Of a stretch of DNA of 64,000 bases, positions 1 through 9,526 are shown one piece after another. The position numbers and the translations under genes are program-made. The notes beneath the pieces are model-generated. The model was not told the origin of the DNA. It ran no database searches and saw only the letters and a program-made list of their open reading frames with translations. Source of the stretch: CAWUEZ02 sp963921355 (lineage in GTDB: Bacteria; Pseudomonadota; Alphaproteobacteria; Thalassobaculales; Thalassobaculaceae); NCBI GenBank assembly GCA_963921355.3, contig OZ001190.1:124001-188000 (forward strand), given 5' to 3'. Each line of letters begins with the position of its first letter. Within the stretch, counting starts at the first letter, position 1.

Positions 1-1
1 G

Positions 2-736
2 GCCACGCTGCGGGACGGGTCCGGCGATGAGGCCCTGGACTGGCAGGCGGCCGAAGCCCGCACCGGCGCGGTCCATCTGGCGCAGCCGGCGGTCCGGACC
101 GCTGTTTCCTCGCCCTTCGACTATCCGGCCCATACCCGGGTCTTCATTGTCGGCGATGTGCGCAAGGACGATCTGGACCAGGTGGCGGCGGCCTATCGCA
201 CCCTGTTCGAAGCCTCCGGGGGCGGCGGGCTCGGTCTGTTCACCGCGATCAGCCGGCTGCGCGGCGTCCACCAGCGGATCGCCGCCCATCTCGACCAGGC
301 CGGCCTGCCGCTCTACGCCCAGCATGTCGACGGCATGAACCTGGCGACCCTGATTGATATCTTCCGCGCGGAGCCCGAAAGCTGTCTGCTGGGCACGGAC
401 GCGGTGCGCGACGGGGTCGACGTGCCGGGCGACAGTCTGCGAACGATCGTGTTCGACCGCGTGCCGTGGCCGCGGCCCGATATCCTGTACCGCGCCCGGC
501 GGGCCGCTTTCGGTGGCAACGCCTATACCGACATGTTGACCCGGCTTCGCCTCAAGCAGGCGTTCGGCCGGCTGATCCGTCGGGCCGACGACCGGGGGGT
601 CTTCGTTCTGCTGGACCCGATGATGCCGAGCCGCCTGCTGGGCGCCTTTCCGCCGGGCGTCGACATCCGGCGCTGCGGCCTGGCTGAGGCGGTAGCGGAG
701 ACCCGTACGTTCCTGCAAGAGATCAGCGGTGCCTGA
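2..736 (+). CDS. DinG-like ATP-dependent DNA helicase, C-terminal part (left edge)
   Basis: The reading frame is open from the left edge, so only the last ~244 residues of a superfamily 2 helicase of the DinG/XPD type are present. SPFDYPAHTR followed by a recA-like domain 2 is typical of this family. The segment GTDAVRDGVDVPGD (motif V-like) and QAFGRLIRRADDRGV (motif VI with its arginine finger) are well conserved, and the protein ends soon after, as in DinG. DinG proteins unwind DNA with 5'-3' polarity and clear R-loops or replication obstacles. The Fe-S and Walker A regions lie outside the window. The stop overlaps the GTG of the next gene by 8 bp, suggesting co-translation. Confidence 0.85.
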   Translation, partial: ATLRDGSGDEALDWQAAEARTGAVHLAQPAVRTAVSSPFDYPAHTRVFIVGDVRKDDLDQVAAAYRTLFEASGGGGLGLFTAISRLRGVHQRIAAHLDQAGLPLYAQHVDGMNLATLIDIFRAEPESCLLGTDAVRDGVDVPGDSLRTIVFDRVPWPRPDILYRARRAAFGGNAYTDMLTRLRLKQAFGRLIRRADDRGVFVLLDPMMPSRLLGAFPPGVDIRRCGLAEAVAETRTFLQEISGA

Positions 737-1196
737 CACCCGGCTCCGCCCCGCGCGCGCCGACGAAGCCGACGATCTGACGGCGCTCGCTCTGCGGGCG
801 AAGGCGCATTGGCCCTACGACGAGTCGCTGATGGCCGTGTTCCGGCGAACAATCGTCCTCTCAGCCGCCGATATCGAGGACCATGTGGCCCTGGTGCACG
901 AGACCGACGCCATGGTCGACGGGGTCGCGCTGCTCAGGGTCGGCACCGACACGGCCGAACTCGACCACCTTTGGGTCGACCCGCCGGCCATGGGGCACGG
1001 GATCGGGCGCCGGCTGCTCGAGGCGACCGCCGAGGAAGCCCGCCGTCGCGGCGCCCGGCATCTGATGTTGAATTCCGATCCCTATGCCGAGCCGTTCTAC
1101 CGGCGTCTCGGAGCGGTGAAGGTCGGCGACCATCCGGTCGCGGAGATCCCGGGTCGCACGATCCCGCGCATGGCCTTCAACCTGGAGTCCGGCTGA
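729..1196 (+). CDS. GNAT family N-acetyltransferase
   Basis: A 155-residue single-domain GNAT protein with a GTG start inside the end of the helicase gene. The acetyl-CoA binding motif A is visible as LDHLWVDPPAMGHGIGRRLLEATAEEARRRG (residues ~77-107; conserved GHGIGRRL, the Q/RxxGxG/A type), followed by motif B with NSDPYAEPFYRRLGAVKVG. It presumably transfers an acetyl group from acetyl-CoA to a small molecule or protein amine. The substrate cannot be read from sequence. The 8-bp overlap places it in the helicase transcript. Confidence 0.85.
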   Translation: MPDTRLRPARADEADDLTALALRAKAHWPYDESLMAVFRRTIVLSAADIEDHVALVHETDAMVDGVALLRVGTDTAELDHLWVDPPAMGHGIGRRLLEATAEEARRRGARHLMLNSDPYAEPFYRRLGAVKVGDHPVAEIPGRTIPRMAFNLESG

Positions 1197-1209
1197 TCGT
1201 CTGTGCGGT

Positions 1210-2262
1210 TCAGCCGGCGCGCAGGCTGAACCGGGTCCAGACCGCCGCACTGAACAGCGCGACCGCGCCGAACTGATGCAGCGCGCCGAGCCAGACCGGA
1301 ACCCCGGCGAGCAGCGTCACGATGCCAAGGGCCACCTGAACGACGACCGCCACACCGAGCAGAGTGATCGGCAGGCGCGCGCCCTCGGCGACGCGGGCGC
1401 GGTTGCGCCACACAAAGACCAGCGCCAGCACCGCCGTCAGGATCGCGATCCAGCGGTGATGGAACTGGACGGCCGGAACATGCTCGAACGGCGTCCGCCA
1501 GCCGAGATCGGCACTCCAGTAGCCCGGCGGTACCAGTTGACCATCCATCATCGGGAACGTGTTGTAGGCGTAGCCGGCATCGGTACCGGCGACGAACGCG
1601 CCCAGGACGATCGTGATGGCAATCGCCGCCAGCACATGGCCCGCACCGATCCGCTGCCCCCTTGTCCCGCCCGCCGGCCGCTGCACGAGATCGAGCGCCG
1701 TCCACAACAGCAGGCCGAGGATCAGGAACGCCATGGAAAGGTGGACCGCGAGGCGGTAGGGGCTGACCCGGGCCTCGTCGACGAGGCCGGAAGTCACCAT
1801 CCACCAGCCGATCGCGCCCTGAACCCCGCCCAGCGCCAGCAGAAGCGCCAAACGGGGAACCATCGCTCGTTCGATCCGGCCGGTGACCAGGAAGAGCAGG
1901 AAAGGCGCCGCATAGACCACACCGATCAGGCGGCCCCAGACGCGATGAACGTACTCCCAGAAGAAGATCGTCTTGAAGTCGTCGATCCCCATCCAGAAGT
2001 TGACATCCCGGTACTCGGGGGTCTGGCGGTACATGTCGAAAACGCGCTGCCACTCGGCGTCGCCGATCGGCGGAATCCAGCCCACCAACGGGCGCCACTC
2101 CACCATCGACAGACCGCTTTCGGTCAGCCGGGTGATGCCGCCGATGACGATCATCGCGGCCACCATGAACGCCGACGCGAACAGCCAGACGGCAATCGCC
2201 GGGCGCGCGCGTTCGGCTTTGTTCGCGACGCCGACGCCGGACGTTGAAGCGCTGTCGGTCAT
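1210..2262 (-). CDS. ctaA: Heme A synthase (COX15)
   Basis: An integral membrane protein of 350 residues that oxidises the C8 methyl of heme O to the formyl group of heme A, needed for aa3-type cytochrome oxidase. About eight hydrophobic segments are visible. The COX15 signature lies early: GGITRLTESGLSMVEWRP. Candidate heme-ligand histidines occur in EYVHRVWGR, LAVHLSMAF, VQFHHRWIA and GALHQFGAV, in the pattern of two related four-helix halves. The ATG at 2262 is chosen over an upstream in-frame start at 2340, because the extra 26 residues are unlike the family and the normal Cox15 length is near 350. It is convergent with the GNAT gene and divergent from the ferredoxin reductase gene. Confidence 0.95.
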   Translation of the reverse strand: MTDSASTSGVGVANKAERARPAIAVWLFASAFMVAAMIVIGGITRLTESGLSMVEWRPLVGWIPPIGDAEWQRVFDMYRQTPEYRDVNFWMGIDDFKTIFFWEYVHRVWGRLIGVVYAAPFLLFLVTGRIERAMVPRLALLLALGGVQGAIGWWMVTSGLVDEARVSPYRLAVHLSMAFLILGLLLWTALDLVQRPAGGTRGQRIGAGHVLAAIAITIVLGAFVAGTDAGYAYNTFPMMDGQLVPPGYWSADLGWRTPFEHVPAVQFHHRWIAILTAVLALVFVWRNRARVAEGARLPITLLGVAVVVQVALGIVTLLAGVPVWLGALHQFGAVALFSAAVWTRFSLRAG

Positions 2263-2340
2263 GGCAGCGGATATGCCTGGACCGGGGTTTCGGGTCAATC
2301 GAGACGCGCTGCGGCATGGCGTCGCCACGACAGTTCGCAT

Positions 2341-2464
2341 TGCTACCGATTGAATTATTCGTATACTTATGAAAATTGCGACATCGGGGCCGCTTGGCCT
2401 GCACCGGCCAACCGCTTAAGGTCGCGCCCAAACCTGCAATCCCAAGCCGATACCAGAGCCGTCC
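2341..2464. promoter_or_regulatory. Divergent intergenic region between ctaA and the ferredoxin reductase gene
   Basis: This stretch separates two divergent genes and includes a notably AT-rich segment (about 2350-2380, with TATACTTATGAAAAT) in an otherwise GC-rich window. It is the likely site of promoters for the ferredoxin reductase and possibly for ctaA. No convincing -35/-10 pair with standard spacing could be fixed by eye. Confidence 0.3.
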
Positions 2465-3496
2465 ATGAGCACAGCCCCCCACCGCACCGACGTCACCATC
2501 GTGGGCGCCGGCCCTTGCGGCCTGTTCGCCGTTTTCGAACTCGGCCTGCTCGACCTGAAATGCCACCTGGTGGATATCCTGGATCGCCCGGGCGGCCAGT
2601 GCGCCGAGCTCTATCCCGAGAAGCCGATCTACGACATCCCGGCGATCCCGGTCTGCACCGGCCAGGAACTGACCGACAAGCTGATGGAACAGATCACGCC
2701 GTTCGAGCCGGTCTTCCACCGGGCGCAGATGGCGGAGAAGCTGGAGAAAACAGAGGACGGCGGCTGGCGTCTGACCACAGACACCGGCACCGTGATCGAG
2801 AGCAAGGTCCTGGTGATCGCGGCCGGCGGCGGATCTTTCGTGCCGAAGAAACCGCCGATCAAGGGCATCGACGCCTATGAAGACACCAGCGTGTTCTACG
2901 CGGTGCGCAAGATGGAGCGGTTCCGGGACAAGGACATCGTGATCGCCGGCGGCGGCGACAGCGCGCTCGACTGGACGGTCAACCTGCAGCCGATTGCGAA
3001 GTCGGTGACCCTGATCCACCGCCGCGATGAGTTTCGAGCAGCCCCCGACACGGTCAACAAGATGCGTGCCCTTGTGGCGGACGGGAAAATGAAGCTGGAG
3101 ATCGCCCAGATCGCCGGTCTCGAAGGCGCCGACGGCCAGCTCTCGGGCGTGGCTCTGAAGGACAAGGATCGCGGCGAATGGGTTCAGCCCTGCGAGAACC
3201 TGTTGGCGTTCTACGGGCTGACCATGAAGCTCGGACCGGTTGCCGAGTTCGGCCTGAACCTGGACCAGAATCTGATCCCGGTGGACACCGAGAAGTTCGA
3301 GACGTCGACGCCCGGGATCTTCGCCATCGGCGACATCAACACCTATCCCGGCAAGCTGAAGCTGATCCTGTCCGGCTTCCACGAGGCGGCGCTGATGTCC
3401 CAGGCGGCCGTCCGCATCGCCTATCCGGACCGCAAGATCCGCTTCCAGTACACGACCTCGTCGACCGACCTGCAGCAGAAGCTGGGCGTCGCATGA
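2465..3496 (+). CDS. Ferredoxin--NADP(+) reductase, thioredoxin-reductase-like type
   Basis: A 343-residue flavoprotein of the TrxR-like FNR family. The FAD-binding Rossmann motif is at the N-terminus (VGAGPCGLFAVFELGL), the NADPH motif in the middle (IAGGGDSALDW), and the C-terminal FAD motif is FAIGDINTYPGKLKLI. The CxxC redox pair of true thioredoxin reductase is absent from the NADPH domain, which marks this as a ferredoxin reductase. It moves electrons between NADPH and ferredoxin. The next gene is a [2Fe-2S] ferredoxin whose ATG overlaps this stop (ATGA at 3493-3496), so the two are probably redox partners made together. Confidence 0.9.
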   Translation: MSTAPHRTDVTIVGAGPCGLFAVFELGLLDLKCHLVDILDRPGGQCAELYPEKPIYDIPAIPVCTGQELTDKLMEQITPFEPVFHRAQMAEKLEKTEDGGWRLTTDTGTVIESKVLVIAAGGGSFVPKKPPIKGIDAYEDTSVFYAVRKMERFRDKDIVIAGGGDSALDWTVNLQPIAKSVTLIHRRDEFRAAPDTVNKMRALVADGKMKLEIAQIAGLEGADGQLSGVALKDKDRGEWVQPCENLLAFYGLTMKLGPVAEFGLNLDQNLIPVDTEKFETSTPGIFAIGDINTYPGKLKLILSGFHEAALMSQAAVRIAYPDRKIRFQYTTSSTDLQQKLGVA

Positions 3497-3807
3497 TCCT
3501 GAATGTCACCGACCGTGACGGCGTTCGCCATGCGCTCGAAGCGCTGGACGGCTGGCGCGTCATGGAGGTGATTCGGGACTGGGGCCTGCCGATGAAGGCC
3601 GAATGCGGCGGTGCCTGCGCCTGTGCAACCTGCCACATCTATGTCGAGCCGTCGTGGTGGCCGCGTCTGGTGCCGCGCAGGCCCGAGGAAGAGGCGATGC
3701 TGGACGAGGCCTTTGACGTCCGGGAAACCTCGCGCCTGGCGTGCCAGATCCTGATGAGTGATGACCTCGACGGCCTGGAAGTGATCCTCGCGCCGCAACC
3801 CAGCTAG
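3493..3807 (+). CDS. [2Fe-2S] ferredoxin (adrenodoxin type), first copy
   Basis: A 104-residue ferredoxin. The cluster-binding cysteines follow the C-x5-C-x2-C pattern in ECGGACACATCH (with one extra Cys), and the fourth is the Cys of RLACQIL near the end. The start is the ATG that overlaps the stop of the ferredoxin reductase gene by 4 bp. Its length and spacing match the adrenodoxin/FdxB class, which shuttles electrons to P450s, Fe-S assembly or other oxidoreductases. A close paralogue follows at 4910, and the motif ECGGACACATCH is identical in both. The physiological acceptor is unknown. Confidence 0.92.
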   Translation: MILNVTDRDGVRHALEALDGWRVMEVIRDWGLPMKAECGGACACATCHIYVEPSWWPRLVPRRPEEEAMLDEAFDVRETSRLACQILMSDDLDGLEVILAPQPS

Positions 3808-3826
3808 GGCTATTACATTTGGCGGT

Positions 3827-4867
3827 ATGGACAGCGCCGACCCGGTATCGATCGCCGAGCGGTATCGTCGCTCCGCCGAGTTGGAAGCGCACGGCCGCTC
3901 CCCGCTATACGAGGCCCTGGCCCTCGGGGTTGCCGAAGATCGCGACCTGCTGACCTTTCTTCTGTCCCTGCCGGAGTCCAAGCGCCAACCCAACCTGCTG
4001 TTCGGGGTGATACGCCATCTCTTCGGCGTGGTCTCCGGGCCGCGCGAGTTCCGGACGATCGTCCTGGACCAGGAGGCGGTCGTGCGCAGCGAGATGTTGG
4101 CCCGGTCGACGCAGACCAACGAGCCCGCCCGGTGCGCGGTTCTGATGCCCTTCCTGGCGCGGCTGCCGCAACCGATCGCCCTGCTCGAGGTTGGCGCCTC
4201 CGCCGGGCTCTGCCTCTATCCGGACGCCTATGCCTACGACTACGGAACGACGCAGCTGCGTCCGGGCTCAACCGTGGACCGACCCCCAACCTTCCGGTGC
4301 CGGATCAGCGATCCGAGGTTTATCCCCGATGCCTATCCGCGAATTGCCTGGCGCGCCGGCCTGGACCTGAACCCGATCGATCCGACCGATCCGGGACCGG
4401 ACGGGCGGGACGGCCTTCGGTGGCTGCGCTCCCTGGTCTGGCCGGAGCAGACGGACCGGGCCGCACAGCTTGACCGCGCCCTGGAACTCGCCGCGGGGCG
4501 ACCGCCGGTCGTGCGCCGCGGGGACCTGCGCGACGATCTTGCCGCGATCCGCCAGGAAGCGCCGCAGTCAGCGACCCTGGTCCTGTTTCATACCGCGGTG
4601 CTCGCCTATCTGGATGTCGCGGCGCGCCGGGCCTTCGGCACCAACGCCGAAGCGTTCTGCGACGTCTGGATCTCGAACGAATCGCCGCGCGTGTTTCCCG
4701 ATCTCGCCGACCGCGCGGGGCAGCCGCGCGCTCCGGGGCAGTTTCTGCTCGCGATCAACGGCACACCCGTCGCCTGGACCGATCCCCATGGCAGCGACAT
4801 GACCGTCATCGGCCCGCCGGCACCCACGGTCTCAGCAGCACTGGACCCGACGCGTAGCACGCTCTAA
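3827..4867 (+). CDS. DUF2332 domain-containing protein
   Basis: A 346-residue soluble protein of the DUF2332 family, recognised from the N-terminal ERYRRSAELEAHGRSPLYEAL, the central LLEVGASAGLCLYPDAYAYDYG and the late LVLFHTAVLAYLDV. The LLEVGASAGL segment resembles a glycine-rich SAM-binding loop, so a methyltransferase-like fold is possible, but no activity is established. It lies between two ferredoxin genes, 19 bp after the first and 42 bp before the second, so all four genes may be one transcript. Confidence 0.85.
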   Translation: MDSADPVSIAERYRRSAELEAHGRSPLYEALALGVAEDRDLLTFLLSLPESKRQPNLLFGVIRHLFGVVSGPREFRTIVLDQEAVVRSEMLARSTQTNEPARCAVLMPFLARLPQPIALLEVGASAGLCLYPDAYAYDYGTTQLRPGSTVDRPPTFRCRISDPRFIPDAYPRIAWRAGLDLNPIDPTDPGPDGRDGLRWLRSLVWPEQTDRAAQLDRALELAAGRPPVVRRGDLRDDLAAIRQEAPQSATLVLFHTAVLAYLDVAARRAFGTNAEAFCDVWISNESPRVFPDLADRAGQPRAPGQFLLAINGTPVAWTDPHGSDMTVIGPPAPTVSAALDPTRSTL

Positions 4868-4909
4868 ACGTCTTGCGGGCCGAGTTGGACAGGAAGTTGA
4901 GGCGAAGCG

Positions 4910-5218
4910 ATGAAGATTACCGTGACCGACCGGGAGGGCGGAGAGCACGAGATCGAGGCCACCAAGGGCTGGCGCGTGATGGAGATCATCCGCGAAGCCG
5001 GTCTGCCGATCACGGCTGAATGCGGCGGGGCCTGCGCCTGCGCCACCTGCCACGTCTATGTCGACTCCGGGTGGTGGGACAAGCTGGAAGCCCGCGGTGA
5101 GGAAGAGAACGACATGCTCGACCTCGCCTTCGAGGTGAAAGACAACTCCCGCCTGTCCTGTCAGATCCTGTTCGACGAGTCACTGGACGGGCTGAAGGTC
5201 ACCCTGGCCCCGGAGTAA
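4910..5218 (+). CDS. [2Fe-2S] ferredoxin (adrenodoxin type), second copy
   Basis: A 102-residue ferredoxin with the same ligand arrangement as the copy at 3493: ECGGACACATCH and a distal Cys in RLSCQIL. Both start with a short strand, V/MTDREG-type, then the motif GWRVMEIIREAGLPI. The two copies clearly arose by duplication, with the DUF2332 gene now between them. The residues around the cluster, including the aromatic stretch after the third Cys (SGWWDKLE versus PSWWPRLV), differ slightly, so partner specificity may differ. Confidence 0.92.
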   Translation: MKITVTDREGGEHEIEATKGWRVMEIIREAGLPITAECGGACACATCHVYVDSGWWDKLEARGEEENDMLDLAFEVKDNSRLSCQILFDESLDGLKVTLAPE

Positions 5219-5224
5219 GAGCGA

Positions 5225-5259
5225 CCCTACGCGACACGGGCGTGTGAGTGCCCGTAGGG
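5225..5259. terminator. Possible hairpin between convergent genes
   Basis: CCCTACG (5225-5231) pairs with CGTAGGG (5253-5259) around a 21-base loop. It lies between the stop of the second ferredoxin gene (+) and the stop of usg (-). There is no U-tract on either strand, so this is only a weak candidate for a bidirectional terminator. Confidence 0.25.
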
Positions 5260-5264
5260 CCAGG

Positions 5265-5543
5265 TCACTGCAGGCGGAAGTCGTGGGCGGCGTAGGCGAT
5301 CTCCTGCGGTCGCACGAGTTCGGCATTAGCAATCCGCACCGTGTGCAGCCGGCCTTCGAGATTGTGTTCCCAGTACGCCAGGAAGCGGGTCAGTTTCGGG
5401 AAGTCCGGCGCGATATCCATGTCCTGCCACAGGTAGGTCTGCAGGAGTTTCGGATAGTCGGGAAAACGGTAGAAGATTTCGGCAGTGGTCAGGCGATAGC
5501 GGAATAGGTCTTTGACGCTGGGAACGGATCCGCAGGACTGCAT
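5265..5543 (-). CDS. usg: Usg family protein
   Basis: A 92-residue protein of the small alphaproteobacterial Usg family. The diagnostic stretches are YRLTTAEIFYRFPDYPKLLQ, LWQDMDIAPDFPKLTRFL and HTVRIANAELVRPQE, ending AHDFRLQ. The ATG at 5543 is chosen because GAGGAG lies about 10 bp upstream and the family begins close to this point; a longer in-frame extension to 5708 has no homology. The family is named from its occurrence upstream of trp genes in Caulobacter, but its biochemical role is unknown. It is divergent from the following exported-protein candidate. Confidence 0.85.
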   Translation of the reverse strand: MQSCGSVPSVKDLFRYRLTTAEIFYRFPDYPKLLQTYLWQDMDIAPDFPKLTRFLAYWEHNLEGRLHTVRIANAELVRPQEIAYAAHDFRLQ

Positions 5544-5544
5544 T

Positions 5545-6012
5545 GTGCCGACGCTCCTCGAAAAGATCTTTGCCAAGACCGAGTCTGCTGGTACTACCAC
5601 CCCGCCTGCAAGGGTTTTTCCGTTCAATATCAATAAATTAGCAGCAATCATCCTTGGCTGCTGCCAAATGGCGACCGCTCCGGCCCTGGCCGGAGAGGGC
5701 GAATGCATCGGTGTCGACGGCAGTGATCAGGCCGCGATGGGGCGCTGCATCATTGAAGAACTCTGCATTGAGGGTATCTATCATCTACCGCGCTCCGTCA
5801 GCCTCAGCAAGGAGGCCGTGGCCGCCTATCACGATCAGGAATTCGATGTGACGCTGCAGCATTTCCGGTTGGAGGTCCGTTTTCGGAAACGGGCCGGCGC
5901 TGCGGTCGGACAATGCGGCTACACCGGCCCCAACCGCTTCATGTTCTCGCTTGTCGAACCGAATCCGCCGAGCGGTCTGGCGGTCGTTTTCGATCCCGAT
6001 TGGACGTACTGA
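5545..6012 (+). CDS. Hypothetical protein with a possible signal peptide
   Basis: I do not recognise this protein. The frame contains a hydrophobic segment (KLAAIILGCC...ATAPALA) followed by GEGECIG, which looks like a signal peptide with an ALA-type cleavage site. The mature part would be ~105 residues with four cysteines. The start is unclear: candidates are TTG 5512, GTG 5545 and ATG 5668, and only the first two keep the signal-like segment. Evidence that it is real: its stop TGA shares one base with the ATG of the downstream PAS gene (TGATG at 6010-6014), a translational-coupling arrangement. The usg gene starts just upstream on the other strand. Confidence 0.45.
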   Translation: MPTLLEKIFAKTESAGTTTPPARVFPFNINKLAAIILGCCQMATAPALAGEGECIGVDGSDQAAMGRCIIEELCIEGIYHLPRSVSLSKEAVAAYHDQEFDVTLQHFRLEVRFRKRAGAAVGQCGYTGPNRFMFSLVEPNPPSGLAVVFDPDWTY

Positions 6013-6605
6013 TGACGGACGGCGTGATCCCTTCCGGACCGTCCGGACCCGACGGTATTGCGCTCAAACCCCGGGCGCAGGTGCTGGCGGACTACTGGGC
6101 CAAGCTGCCGAAGAGCGACCTGATTCCGCACCGCAGAGACTTCGATCCGGCGGCGCTGACGGCCGTACTGGACATCTTCATCCTGGTCGAGGTCGTGACA
6201 CCCGATCACCTCCGCATCCGTTTGGCCGGGACCACCATTGTCGAGAACTACGGCCGCGAGATCACCGGACTGAACTACCTGGACTTCCGCGATCCGTCGC
6301 AACGACCTGTCATCGGCGCGGCGATGAACCTTGTCGTCACCCATCCATGCGGCAAACTGGTCCGGCAGTGCGCTGAAACCGGGGCGGGACAGGCTCGCTT
6401 CTCGGAATCTTTCGGACTGCTCCTGCGGGACGACTCCGGCGATGCCCGGCTGATCCTGTATCAGGTCGACTATGGCGAACTGGATGACCTGCAGACCCGT
6501 GAAGAGCGGTTTCTGCTCGCAAAACACACACTGACACGCCATTTCTTCGACATCGGCGCCGGAGTTCCGGATTTCGAGCAGGTGGGTGACGTCCCCCGAC
6601 CCTGA
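6012..6605 (+). CDS. PAS domain protein (PAS_5 family), copy 1
   Basis: A 197-residue cytosolic protein. Residues ~25-160 form a PAS fold of the PAS_5 type common in Rhodospirillales: LADYWAKLPKSDLIPHRRDFDPAAL, then FILVEVVTPDHLRIRLAGTTI and a conserved GREITGLNYLDF. There is no output domain, so it is probably a stand-alone sensor or binding module. The ATG overlaps the preceding stop by one base. Two more family members are present in this window (28817 and 50160). Confidence 0.8.
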   Translation: MTDGVIPSGPSGPDGIALKPRAQVLADYWAKLPKSDLIPHRRDFDPAALTAVLDIFILVEVVTPDHLRIRLAGTTIVENYGREITGLNYLDFRDPSQRPVIGAAMNLVVTHPCGKLVRQCAETGAGQARFSESFGLLLRDDSGDARLILYQVDYGELDDLQTREERFLLAKHTLTRHFFDIGAGVPDFEQVGDVPRP

Positions 6606-6643
6606 CGAAATCGCTGCCGACCAGCGGAAACCCGCACATATCC

Positions 6644-6672
6644 TTGACAGACCACCTTCGCTTCCTTACATC
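6644..6672 (+). promoter_or_regulatory. Predicted promoter of groES-groEL
   Basis: A perfect TTGACA -35 hexamer (6644-6649) is followed after 16-17 bp by TTACAT or TACATC (6666-6672) as a -10. The overlapping CTTGAC also resembles the -35 of alphaproteobacterial RpoH promoters, so either sigma factor is possible. The CIRCE operator begins immediately downstream. Confidence 0.6.
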
Positions 6673-6673
6673 G

Positions 6674-6700
6674 CTGGCACTCACTGAAGGCGAGTGCTAG
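6674..6700 (+). promoter_or_regulatory. CIRCE operator (HrcA binding site)
   Basis: CTGGCACTC, 9 spacer bases, then GAGTGCTAG. This matches the CIRCE consensus TTAGCACTC-N9-GAGTGCTAA, with the conserved GCACTC/GAGTGC core intact. It sits at the expected transcription start, 71 bp before groES, and should bind the HrcA repressor so that groESL is released on heat shock. Confidence 0.93.
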
Positions 6701-6770
6701 CACGTGCGGGCTCGCCTTCTTCTGTGTTGATCACTGCACGTCTCAAACCGAGTGTATGGAGGAAGGGTCA

Positions 6771-7091
6771 ATGAAATTTCGTCCGCTTCACGACCGCGTC
6801 GTGGTTCGCCGCCTGGACGCCGACGAAAAGACCGCCGGCGGGATCATCATTCCCGACACCGCCAAGGAAAAGCCGATGGAAGGCGAGATCCTTGCGGTCG
6901 GCCCGGGCGCCCGCGACGAATCCGGCAAGGTCGCCGAACTGGATGTGAAGCCCGGCGATCGCGTGATCTTCGGCAAATGGTCCGGCACCGAAGTCAAGAT
7001 CGACGGCGAAGATCTGCTGATCATGAAGGAAACGGACATCATGGGCGTGCTCGAGAGCACGGCTCCGAAGTCAAAGAAGAAAGCCGCCTGA
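6771..7091 (+). CDS. groES: Co-chaperonin GroES (Hsp10)
   Basis: A 106-residue lid subunit of the GroEL-GroES folding chamber. MKFRPLHDRVVVRRL at the N-terminus and the mobile loop DEKTAGGIIIPDTAKEKP are canonical. An in-frame ATG lies 15 bp upstream, but the sequence between the two (GGAGGAAGG) is a strong ribosome binding site for the ATG at 6771, which also fits the family N-terminus. It is followed 62 bp later by groEL in one CIRCE-controlled operon. Confidence 0.97.
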   Translation: MKFRPLHDRVVVRRLDADEKTAGGIIIPDTAKEKPMEGEILAVGPGARDESGKVAELDVKPGDRVIFGKWSGTEVKIDGEDLLIMKETDIMGVLESTAPKSKKKAA

Positions 7092-7153
7092 TCAGGGTCT
7101 GACCAAACAGCCCTTTATATCAAGGACTTACTTTCCCAGAAGGAGAATACGCA

Positions 7154-8788
<1,635 letters not shown>

Positions 8789-8812
8789 GCCTGCTGCATC
8801 CAAAGAATGGAG

Positions 8813-8844
8813 AAGGGCCGGAACTCAGTTCCGGCCCTTTTTCT
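8813..8844 (+). terminator. Rho-independent terminator after groEL
   Basis: GGGCCGGAAC (8815-8824) pairs perfectly with GTTCCGGCCC (8828-8837) around a 3-base loop, followed by TTTTTTC. It lies 26 bp after the groEL stop and also stands beyond the 3' end of the convergent HAD gene. Confidence 0.9.
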
Positions 8845-8875
8845 TTGCGCCCCCCGCGATACCGGCAGCAAGCCA

Positions 8876-9508
8876 CTAGCTTGGCAGTCCCAACTCCGCC
8901 CACCAGGCCTCGAACGCCACCGGGTCGGCAAAGAGGTGGGTCTTGAACCCTAGGGTGTCCGCCGTCGCGATATTGGCCGCGCTGTCGTCGATATAGACGG
9001 TGCGTTCCGGGATCACTCCGGAGCGATCGATCAGAATTTCGAAGATCGCAGGATCCGGTTTCACCAACCCTTCCTCGCCCGACACGACCACCGTCTCGAA
9101 TGCGGCCAGGAAGTCAAACCGCTTGCGCGTCGGCGGAAACGTCTCGGCGCTGAAGTTGGTCAGGCCGTGCACCGGTATGCCGGCCGCCTTGGCGCGCCGC
9201 AGCGCGGCAACCGACTGAGGAATGTCGCCAGGGATCATTTCCTGGAACCGGCCGTAGAACGATCGGATCTGGGGCGCGAGATCCGGATGGCGGCTGATCG
9301 CCTCGGCTTCCGCCTCGGCAATGGTCCGGCCGCGGTCCTGCTCAATGTTCCAGTCCGGATAGCATACCGTCGACAGAAACCAGTCGATGGCCGCCTCGTC
9401 CGGCGTCATATCCGGATGGGTGTAGATTTTGCGGTAGAGGTTTTGCGGGTCCCAATGGATCAGCACATTGCCGACATCGAAAACAACAGCATCGATAGCA
9501 CCGCTCAT
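8876..9508 (-). CDS. HAD family hydrolase (HAD-IA, YihX-like)
   Basis: A 210-residue haloacid dehalogenase superfamily phosphatase. Motif I is VVFDVGNVLIHWD, in which the usual second Asp is replaced by Gly-Asn, as in the YihX/epoxide-hydrolase-N-terminal HAD-IA group. Motif II is LTNFS, motif III the Lys of LVKPDP, and motif IV is YIDDSAANI. A helical cap lies between motifs I and II. Related enzymes dephosphorylate sugar phosphates, but the substrate is not evident. GGGAAGGCGAG precedes the ATG. Confidence 0.88.
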   Translation of the reverse strand: MSGAIDAVVFDVGNVLIHWDPQNLYRKIYTHPDMTPDEAAIDWFLSTVCYPDWNIEQDRGRTIAEAEAEAISRHPDLAPQIRSFYGRFQEMIPGDIPQSVAALRRAKAAGIPVHGLTNFSAETFPPTRKRFDFLAAFETVVVSGEEGLVKPDPAIFEILIDRSGVIPERTVYIDDSAANIATADTLGFKTHLFADPVAFEAWWAELGLPS

Positions 9509-9526
9509 CGCTCGCCTTCCCTTTCT

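Noticed and set aside
1097..3382. Very long minus-strand frame across ctaA and the ferredoxin reductase
   Set aside because: It is a shadow frame in GC-rich DNA; both genes it crosses have complete conserved motifs in other frames.
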